From NCBI GenBank assembly GCA_938042205.1, contig CALIRS010000018.1, positions 1 to 5,321 of the forward strand: a stretch of DNA of 5,321 nucleotides, written 5' to 3'. A program made the position numbers and the translations under genes. A model generated the notes under the pieces. That model worked only from the letters and a program-made list of their open reading frames with translations, did not search any database and was not told where the DNA came from. This stretch comes from an uncultured bacterium. Its GTDB lineage: Bacteria > Actinomycetota > Aquicultoria > SKW223. Below are positions 1 to 5,321 of this stretch, piece after piece (the first letter of the stretch is position 1; each line of letters starts with the position of its first letter).

Positions 1-396
1 ATTTTTCCCCCATATACTCAACGATTTTTGCCATGATTAGGGGTTAATTTCTGGAGGCGTCTTCGAAATCAGGTTCTCCATCAATCCGGGTAATAAATCA
101 GGCATCGGAACTCTTTTCTCAACCCTTTAATCAGCAAGTCATCACTTGTGTCTCAACGATTGGCATCATAAAAGTCATTTTTTCAGGCATTGCAACTTTC
201 ATTACCAAGAGCATTCCTGTATCCTTCTTATAACTTTCATCATTGATTATATATAACCGAAATAACTTTAAGAATCTGGGAGAATATTTCCGCCATTAAA
301 TGAGAAATACTTTTAGACTCATCAAATCAATCATAGCCTCAACGTTTTCCACTTATGGGGAGCGTATCTTGTCGGAGCAGAGAGATTTATACTCAT
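1..396 (-). pseudogene. Remnant of an unidentified gene, downstream member of a decayed pair; runs off the window
   Basis: An ATG at 396-394 follows a strong GGAGGAGG ribosome binding site, but its frame stops after 21 codons at 333-331 (begins MSINLSAPTRYAPHKW). Protein-like sequence continues in other frames. One frame is open from 352 to 299 (VENVEAMIDLM), has a TAA at 298-296, then is open again from 295 to 134, with YKKDTGMLLVMKVAMPEKM followed by TFMMPIVETQV, ending in TGA at 133-131. Another frame, roughly 126-40, reads MPDLLPGLMENLISKTPPEI. From 43 to the window edge the first frame again reads PLIMAKIVEYMGEK. I infer one ancestral gene broken by several indels and stops. No domain is recognised. 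Alternatives are sequence errors or chance open frames in non-coding DNA. The product is unknown. Confidence 0.42.
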
Positions 397-400
397 AGTT

Positions 401-408
401 CCTCCTCC
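401..408 (-). promoter_or_regulatory. Strong ribosome binding site (GGAGGAGG) at the decayed gene junction
   Basis: On the minus strand GGAGGAGG is followed by AACT and then ATG at 396-394. The last two bases of that ATG and the next A form the TGA that closes the upstream remnant frame (ATGA overlap). This arrangement is typical of translationally coupled operon genes. It is the best evidence that the now-broken sequence on both sides was once coding on this strand. Confidence 0.5.
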
Positions 409-771
409 AAAAGATGCATATCTCTAATCTTTAAACCCATTTCGCTTTTATCATTAGCTCCACGCAACTAAGACTGGCAGCAAAGGAAAACTGAAAAAAC
501 TTGTTTCTGCTCCCGTATCTCTACCTTCTCTTAATCTGATATTGCCAAGCTCATATGCTCCTGGCGGTTCACCAATCAGAGCCAGAATTGACCCACAACA
601 GTGAGCACGATCTCTGTTGTACTTCATTTTTCGGAGAAGTCACATCAAGAACAATACTTCTTGTGATGAAATTACTCCTCATCTCCTGAAGAAAAAGTAA
701 TTCTTGGCACTACTGGGATATTCTTTTTAGCAGCCCAATGGAATAACTTGATACCATCTTTTTAATCTATC

Positions 772-807
772 GCTTTGATCAAAGCTTGCCGGTAAATTTC
801 TTACCGG
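772..807. repeat. 14-bp perfect palindrome followed by a 7-bp hairpin
   Basis: GCTTTGATCAAAGC at 772-785 is its own reverse complement. Three bases later CCGGTAA (789-795) and TTACCGG (801-807) form a perfect 7-bp stem around a 5-base loop. Neither is followed by a T-run on either strand, so it does not look like a rho-independent terminator. The elements lie inside the decayed region, where the readable minus-strand frame changes. They could be a protein-binding or recombination relic, or chance. Confidence 0.4.
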
Positions 808-1013
808 AAGAGATCTTATAAGCGAAAGTAGGACACCTGTGTCGTGATTGTAGTTGCTTCTTTCATCTGTAAAGTTCATCCATTTACCAAAAAGCTCTTC
901 TAATTTCTTTTTTATATACTTTTATCTCGTATACATCACTCACCGTGAAAAACCCTGTCTTGAATGTTAAAGCTTGAGAACACTATAACTGGTATGGGGA
1001 AAAGTTAATTTTA

Positions 1014-1958
1014 TCAGATGCTTTCTTTTTCTTTCCTACTAAATCCCGAGACTTTTTCCGATTTATAAATACTAATAGCCTCAGACAGCGCCGCCCCTCC
1101 AAGAAACAATGCACTCGATAAGTAAATAAAAACCATTAAAGCTACCAGGAAACCAACGGCACCATAGATAATATCGTAAACAGGTATTATTCTTAGATAG
1201 AAAAGAAATATTTGTCTTCCCACTTCTATTGCTACGCCACTGAATAATGCGCCACACAATATTGAGTTTCTGTCAGGTTTTTTAACTGGTAACATCCACA
1301 TCAAAAGAAATGAAGCAAAGGAAATAAGCATAGCCTGTAAGAACGACAGAAGAGTTTGAAAGATTATCGTTCCATTAATGAGGATAACAACTTGAGCAAC
1401 AGGTAACCGCTTCGCTGCAATTTGAAATATTTGAAAGATAGTAGTCGCCCCTGCAATAAGAAAACTACCCATAATTACTATTACAAAGAGTAAAAAAGAA
1501 ACAGCTCTCTGAAATAGAAAAGATCGCATTGCCTCTCCCTTAAAAACTTTCTTTAGAGCCCAGTCTACAGGTGTTACTACTGCAGAAAACGCTAAAAACA
1601 TACCAATAAGCCCAAAAATTCCATAGCTGGCACTTCTTTCTAAAACTGAATTCACAAAAGAAACCAGCTTCTTGCCATAAGGTCCAAAAAAGCTGCCAAG
1701 CTCATATGAAATATCCACTACAGTTAAATGATAAAAGTTTCTGGAAATAAACCCGATAACCGCCAGAAGAAGAAGCAGGAAAGGTATCATTCCCAGGAAC
1801 CCGTAAAATGATATCGCAGCCGCTGCCAAAGGTGCGTCAGCTTCGAAATATACTCTAAACGCTATTTTGAAAACTTTTTTTAGTTTCTGAACTTTATTAA
1901 ACTTAAACTTTACCCCTCCTGTAACACAGCTACGGACCCGGAGTTGTTTCTTCACCAA
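1014..1958 (-). CDS. YihY/BrkB family inner-membrane protein
   Basis: This is a multi-pass membrane protein of the YihY/virulence factor BrkB family (Pfam PF03631, COG1295). The family's molecular role is unsettled; E. coli YihY was once wrongly called ribonuclease BN. Family signs are the amphipathic entry segment with DAPLAAAAISFYGFLGMIPF (residues 41-60) and about six hydrophobic segments: roughly 45-71, 112-132, 150-178, 188-224, 232-256 and 262-292. The last ends in the family-like FLGGAALSEAI, corresponding to the usual GAELN-type ending. The length of 314 residues is normal, followed by a short basic tail. The start used is TTG 1958-1956 (GTG follows at 1955), with a weak GGCGG seven bases upstream; it overlaps the UPF0182 gene by 29 nt. 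The first 17 or so residues look non-homologous, and a far better Shine-Dalgarno lies at 1913-1920, so the true start may be near 1899-1910. The family call is secure; the exact start is not. Confidence 0.9.
   Translation of the reverse strand: MVKKQLRVRSCVTGGVKFKFNKVQKLKKVFKIAFRVYFEADAPLAAAAISFYGFLGMIPFLLLLLAVIGFISRNFYHLTVVDISYELGSFFGPYGKKLVSFVNSVLERSASYGIFGLIGMFLAFSAVVTPVDWALKKVFKGEAMRSFLFQRAVSFLLFVIVIMGSFLIAGATTIFQIFQIAAKRLPVAQVVILINGTIIFQTLLSFLQAMLISFASFLLMWMLPVKKPDRNSILCGALFSGVAIEVGRQIFLFYLRIIPVYDIIYGAVGFLVALMVFIYLSSALFLGGAALSEAISIYKSEKVSGFSRKEKESI
1913..1920 (-). promoter_or_regulatory. Strong Shine-Dalgarno motif AGGAGGGG without a canonical start codon behind it
   Basis: The motif lies ten bases after the UPF0182 stop (1932-1930), exactly where a BrkB ribosome binding site is expected. 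The next in-frame codons are GTA, AAG, TTT, AAG, TTT, AAT, AAA, GTT; none is ATG, GTG or TTG. With ideal spacing the start would fall on the TTT at 1907-1905. Either a start codon has been lost or misread, a rare codon is used, or the motif only aids re-initiation for the upstream TTG. Confidence 0.55.
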
Positions 1959-4632
1959 ATAGCATCCGCCTGATTTCCTTTAATTTTTCCCCGAAAACGT
2001 CAAATTCTCCGTTCTTTAAAGCTCGTTCAAGTTCAAGAAATAGCCCTTTAAGAGACTGGATTGCTTTCTCTTCCGTGGGAGCACGTTCTGTTTCTTCCTC
2101 TGAAAGCCTTCCTTCCACTATTTGAGAAAGTGAGTTCTCAATATTTTCACTCATAATCACCTTGTCTTCAGTTGCTACTACTACTCTTTTAAGCTCTGGA
2201 ATCTGGCTTTGTTCAGACTGAAGATAAAGAGGCTCCACATAAAGAATTGCCCCATTTATAGGAATAACTAACAAGTTGCCGCGAATTACTCTGCTTCCTG
2301 CTTGATTCCAGAGAGTAATTTGTTGAGAGATGTAAGGATCCTGGTTAATACGACTTTCGATTTGAAGAGACCCGTAAACAAGTTTTCCTTTAAGAAAAGT
2401 ATAAACGGCTCCACGCCCGTAATTTGGTACATCTGAAGATACAAAAACCCATGCCACCATATTGTTTTTCCCTCTCGGGGTAAACGGCAGCATCAATAAA
2501 AATTCTGGTTTCTCAAATCGATATGGTGCCTCTTTAAGCTGCATTACCACATAGTAAGGTTGTACCTCCTGCTGACCGACATCATAAACTTCCTTAGCAA
2601 TTTCCCATTGATCCTCGCGGTTGTAAAATACATCTGGTTGTTTTATATGATACACAGCAAGCATTTTTGATTGTGTTAGGAAGTAATCCTCAGGATAGCG
2701 AAGATGTTTTTCAATTTCTTCAGGCATTAATTCTTTCGATTTAAAGATTTTCGGGAAAGCTCTTTGATATGTTCTTACAATTGGGTCTTTTTTATCCCAG
2801 ATGTAAAATTCCGTAGTGCCTTCGTATGCATCTATGACCACTTTTACAGAATTTCGAATGTAATTGAATGTTTCAGTTTCATTTGGTTGGGAATATGGAA
2901 AATATGGACTGTGAGAATAAGCATCAAGAATCCAGTACACCTTCCCCTTCATCACTATCGGATAGGGATCGCGATCATATAATAGAAAGGGGGCAATTTT
3001 TTTAACTCTTTCAACAATGTTTCTATCAAAAATTATTCTGCTATCAGGAGTGATTTCAGATGAAAGAATAATTTTTAAAGTTCCAAACCGAATCGCGAAT
3101 GCAAGTCTTTTAAGTCTGCTATCAAGACTGATCCCTGCTTTCCCCTTGTAAACAGTATATACATTTTTATCCCATGCAGGATAATCAAACTCCTTTTCCT
3201 TTGTGTTAACAATTGCATAGGTATCCGTCTGTTCGCCGAAATAAATCTGGGGGGTCTTTAGCTCAAAAATATCATATGAAGTTTCTCCGGGAATATCCTT
3301 TAGGTAAAAAACCGGTAACCCTTCACCGGTTACCTCATTTACAGGGCTGATGGCAAGACCGTATCCATGTGTGTATTTAAGATGAAGATTAATCCAGGTC
3401 TTTGCTCTTTCGGAAAGGTTTTCATGTGATAGCTCTCTTACCGCAAGAGCAACCTGCTTTAATCTACCTTCTATCACGTAACGGTCAAGATCAATATCCC
3501 TGAATGTATAGTAAGTTCTAATAGTTTGAAGTTGATTATAAGTTGAAAGCAAAGGTCTCCAATCCCACAGCCTGATGTTTTCTATGGTTGACTGATTCTT
3601 TTCCACTGTCTCCTTGGTAATTACAGAAGCAGGAGGATATGAAATTTCTGAAAATCTGTCCAGATCATATGCATATCTCGTTAAATCGATATGATATTTG
3701 ATAAAAGGTCGCTCTCTTGACAATTCGTTAGGGGACACCACGTAAGACTGGTAAAAAGACGGGTAAAGGTAAATGGAAGCCAGAGAAAATCCAATAATAA
3801 TCGAAGTAGCTGCAATAGGACCTGACCAGAGTATACCCTTGAAAGCAGCATACCCAAAATATAAACCCAATCCAACAAATAAAATTGCTGAGATGCGCAG
3901 TGCAGGCATGATCGCATGCACATCAGTATAAGAAGGTCCGTAAATAGCACCAAGAGTTGAATAGGCGCGCTTATACACTCCTAGATACAATCGCAGAGAC
4001 TCCGTAAACGATATCAGTGAGAGGAGTATATAAAAATGCTCTTTGTACCAGGAAAATGTTAGCCGGAAAGATTGAAGAGTCCCGGCTACGCTTCTTAAGA
4101 AATATGCACCAGCTACCAATCCAAATACAAGAAGTAGTGTCGTCATAAACCAGTCGAGAAGCTTTGAATAAAATGGAAGTTCCAAAAGAAAAAACGAGGC
4201 ATCGATATTAAATATGGGAACCCTGACACCAGCGGAAATACGATTCAGAAAAAGCACTACCACTTCCCAGCTTGAGGCAGCACTCGCTGCTTGAACCAAT
4301 GCAATAATGACCACTGCTGCCAGTGCTATCAGTTTAAAAAACTTCTGGAAAATATCTCTATAACGTATCCAGAACGCTTCAGAACCAAGTGGAATGACTC
4401 TTGCATATTGTTCCCTTTTAAGCGTTGGAAAAACATTCAAATAACCCAGGATAAAAACAAAAAAGAAACTGATTATGAAAATGCCACTCCTGGTAAAAAT
4501 TCGATACCAGAAGACTGATTCTAAGTTCAAATCCTTAAACCATAACCAGTCAGTGTAAAAAATAGATATACTAGTGGAAAAAAATAACAATAAAACAAGC
4601 AGAACAATGATCACAAAGCGAAAATCGCGCAT
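1930..4632 (-). CDS. UPF0182 family multi-pass membrane protein of unknown function
   Basis: An intact 900-residue member of UPF0182 (Pfam PF03699, COG1615), a family found widely in bacteria and some archaea with no settled function. The N-terminal third is membrane-embedded, with about seven hydrophobic segments (roughly 6-25, 48-68, 99-119, 158-180, 199-213, 243-265, 270-290). The rest is a large soluble domain, probably extracytoplasmic. Strong family motifs include TDWLWFKDL (27-35), ERPFIKYHIDLTRYAY (307-322), IRLWDWRPLLSTYNQLQTIR (353-372), YTHGYGLAISPVNEV (420-434), PQIYFGE (461-467), PYSQPNETETFNYIRNSVKV (579-598), HLRYPEDYF (643-651), INQDPYISQQITLWNQAGSR (762-781) and GNLLVIPINGAILYVEPLYL (785-804). 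A charged, probably helical tail (about 824-900) ends the protein. The ATG at 4632 has AGGGAG seven bases upstream. It follows the HemY-type gene and overlaps the BrkB gene start. No frameshift or missing segment is seen. Confidence 0.95.
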   Translation of the reverse strand: MRDFRFVIIVLLVLLLFFSTSISIFYTDWLWFKDLNLESVFWYRIFTRSGIFIISFFFVFILGYLNVFPTLKREQYARVIPLGSEAFWIRYRDIFQKFFKLIALAAVVIIALVQAASAASSWEVVVLFLNRISAGVRVPIFNIDASFFLLELPFYSKLLDWFMTTLLLVFGLVAGAYFLRSVAGTLQSFRLTFSWYKEHFYILLSLISFTESLRLYLGVYKRAYSTLGAIYGPSYTDVHAIMPALRISAILFVGLGLYFGYAAFKGILWSGPIAATSIIIGFSLASIYLYPSFYQSYVVSPNELSRERPFIKYHIDLTRYAYDLDRFSEISYPPASVITKETVEKNQSTIENIRLWDWRPLLSTYNQLQTIRTYYTFRDIDLDRYVIEGRLKQVALAVRELSHENLSERAKTWINLHLKYTHGYGLAISPVNEVTGEGLPVFYLKDIPGETSYDIFELKTPQIYFGEQTDTYAIVNTKEKEFDYPAWDKNVYTVYKGKAGISLDSRLKRLAFAIRFGTLKIILSSEITPDSRIIFDRNIVERVKKIAPFLLYDRDPYPIVMKGKVYWILDAYSHSPYFPYSQPNETETFNYIRNSVKVVIDAYEGTTEFYIWDKKDPIVRTYQRAFPKIFKSKELMPEEIEKHLRYPEDYFLTQSKMLAVYHIKQPDVFYNREDQWEIAKEVYDVGQQEVQPYYVVMQLKEAPYRFEKPEFLLMLPFTPRGKNNMVAWVFVSSDVPNYGRGAVYTFLKGKLVYGSLQIESRINQDPYISQQITLWNQAGSRVIRGNLLVIPINGAILYVEPLYLQSEQSQIPELKRVVVATEDKVIMSENIENSLSQIVEGRLSEEETERAPTEEKAIQSLKGLFLELERALKNGEFDVFGEKLKEIRRMLFGEETTPGP

Positions 4633-4639
4633 CTTAGAA

Positions 4640-4645
4640 CTCCCT
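4640..4645 (-). promoter_or_regulatory. Ribosome binding site of the UPF0182 gene
   Basis: AGGGAG on the minus strand, seven bases before the ATG at 4632-4630. It supports this start, which also places the first membrane segment right at the N-terminus, as usual in the family. The 69-nt gap upstream (4633-4701) shows AT-rich stretches such as TATAGT but no convincing -35/-10 pair and no terminator hairpin, so read-through from the haem gene is plausible. Confidence 0.7.
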
Positions 4646-4701
4646 TTTAAAATACTATAAGTCTAACACAGTGGTTTTTATATTAGATTAGCAGTTGCAC
4701 C

Positions 4702-5321
4702 TTAAAGATTCTTTATGATTTTTTCAGCACCTTTTTTTCCTTGTTCGATACAATCTCCAATACCTACTCCGGTAAAATAGCTCCCTATAATCGCAATATC
4801 ACTTAGACCGTCAGTTAATTTCTCAATCCGGGAAATTCTTTCAAGATGACCCATGATATACTGTGGCATAGACTGTTTCCATCTGAAAACCTTATAAAAA
4901 ACAGGTTTAGCATCCAATCCCATTATCTTTGAAAGGTCTTCAAGTGCAATATGTGCTAAAGCGTCTCCCTCATAATCTACCAAATGTGAATTTCTGGCGC
5001 CTCCTATAAAAGCCCTGATTAATGAATAACCTTCTGGCGCCCGATTTGGCCATTTTGAAGATGCCCACGTCCCTGCAAGCACTCTTAATTTCTCCGAAGA
5101 GGGAACAACGAAGCCGTATCCCTTTAAAGGTCTTGAAAGGTCAGTATTTCTAAATGCAAAGTTTACGGTTGCCGATGAAGAATACGGAATCTCAGCAAGT
5201 AAAGAAGAAAGCCTTTCGTCTATATTCTTTAGTATTTTTGAAGCCGCATAAGCAGGAAGAGCAACAATCACAGCATCAAAAACTTCCTTATTGCTATCAG
5301 TAAAATGCACTTTGTATTCGT
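4702..5321 (-). CDS. hemY: HemY-type protoporphyrinogen/coproporphyrinogen III oxidase, C-terminal part
   Basis: This is the C-terminal part, about 205 residues, of an FAD-dependent oxidase of late haem synthesis. The family oxidises protoporphyrinogen IX to protoporphyrin IX, or coproporphyrinogen III to coproporphyrin III in the coproporphyrin-dependent route (enzyme then called CgoX); full length is usually about 460-480 residues. The frame is open to the window edge, so the GTG at 5310 is internal and the N-terminal FAD-binding Rossmann motif is not visible. Counting from the first complete codon (5319), family signs are DAVIVALPAYAA (15-26), GYGFVVPSSE (67-76), SKWPNRAPEG (88-97), FIGGARN (104-110), FRWKQSMPQY (145-154) and the C-terminal FAD-contacting GSYFTGVGIGDCIEQG (179-194). 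It ends at TAA 4704-4702. Which porphyrinogen it uses cannot be told here; that depends on whether the genome also has HemQ/ChdC or HemF/HemN. The name hemG is also used for this family in some databases. Confidence 0.93.
   Translation of the reverse strand, partial: EYKVHFTDSNKEVFDAVIVALPAYAASKILKNIDERLSSLLAEIPYSSSATVNFAFRNTDLSRPLKGYGFVVPSSEKLRVLAGTWASSKWPNRAPEGYSLIRAFIGGARNSHLVDYEGDALAHIALEDLSKIMGLDAKPVFYKVFRWKQSMPQYIMGHLERISRIEKLTDGLSDIAIIGSYFTGVGIGDCIEQGKKGAEKIIKNL

Larger units (their letters stand above)
393..1010 (-). pseudogene. Remnant of an unidentified gene, upstream member of a decayed pair
   Basis: No single frame is open across this stretch, but successive minus-strand frames give plausible protein in order. 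About 982-887 reads TFKTGFFTVSDVYEIKVYKK. About 921-730 reads EELFGKWMNFTDER and then YNHDTGVLLSLIRSLP. 800-675 reads EIYRQALIKAID, a TAA at 764-762, then KDGIKLFHWAAKKNIPVVPR. About 706-570 contains SIVLDVTSPKNEVQQR. 627-457 is a 57-codon open frame with AHCCGSILALIGEPPGAY and then ELGNIRLREGRDTGAET. 467-396 reads NDKSEMGLKIRDMHLLEEEL and stops at TGA 395-393, which overlaps the ATG of the next remnant. At least four frame changes and one internal stop are needed to join these. The 5' end reaches the BrkB stop codon and no convincing start was found, so it may be truncated. No family is recognised; the function is unknown. Confidence 0.42.

Noticed and set aside
1..1010. CRISPR array, tRNA or insertion sequence in the region without an intact gene
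   Set aside because: I saw no regularly spaced repeats, no tRNA-like TTC-arm motif with matching stems, and no paired terminal inverted repeats or transposase motifs.
975..1013. Possible terminator after the BrkB gene
   Set aside because: Only an AT-only imperfect palindrome (AAAAGTTAATTTT) is present; there is no stable G+C stem followed by a T-run in the direction of transcription.
2764..2982. 72-codon plus-strand open frame opposite the UPF0182 gene
   Set aside because: It lies wholly antisense to a strongly conserved part of UPF0182 (around PYSQPNETETFNYIRN), has no family resemblance, and is explained as a shadow.
3310..3334. Nested inverted repeats AACCGGT/ACCGGTT and GGTAACC/GGTTACC
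   Set aside because: They lie within conserved UPF0182 coding (the VTGEGLPVF region), with no T-run; most likely a by-product of the coding sequence.
3681..3953. 90-codon minus-strand open frame in another frame of the UPF0182 gene
   Set aside because: It overlaps the membrane-segment coding of UPF0182; its leucine-rich translation is the usual out-of-frame reading of hydrophobic codons.
4291..4518. 75-codon plus-strand open frame opposite the start of the UPF0182 gene
   Set aside because: It is antisense to N-terminal membrane segments and shows no recognisable domain.
4633..4701. Promoter or terminator between the HemY-type and UPF0182 genes
   Set aside because: TATAAA and TATAGT are present on the minus strand, but no -35-like hexamer sits at 16-18 nt spacing, and there is no hairpin. 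The evidence is too weak to annotate a site.

Overview
The window looks like a bacterial chromosome segment of moderately low G+C, with ordinary Shine-Dalgarno-type ribosome binding sites. All recognisable coding lies on the minus strand, so transcription runs from high to low coordinates. The lineage cannot be fixed from this sequence. A HemY-type haem enzyme next to a UPF0182 protein fits many bacterial phyla.

In order of transcription, the layout is as follows. (1) 5321-4702 is the C-terminal part of a HemY-type protoporphyrinogen/coproporphyrinogen oxidase; its start lies outside the window. (2) After a 69-nt gap with no clear promoter or terminator, 4632-1930 encodes an intact 900-residue UPF0182 membrane protein of unknown function. 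(3) A YihY/BrkB-family membrane protein at 1958-1014 overlaps the end of the UPF0182 gene by 29 nt if its TTG start is right. A strong AGGAGGGG motif just after the UPF0182 stop has no canonical start codon behind it, so this start is doubtful. (4) From about 1010 down to 1 there is no intact gene. The minus strand carries several protein-like open stretches in shifting frames, interrupted by stops. They look like two consecutive decayed genes joined by an ATGA stop/start overlap with a GGAGGAGG ribosome binding site. I could not identify either ancestral protein.

The three intact or partial genes may form one co-directional unit: a haem-pathway enzyme followed by two multi-pass membrane proteins. 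The UPF0182 and BrkB genes are probably translationally coupled. No functional link to haem can be shown from sequence alone. No tRNA, rRNA, CRISPR array, insertion sequence or clear rho-independent terminator was seen. The most unusual part of the window is the decayed first kilobase, which sits beside genes with no frame damage at all.
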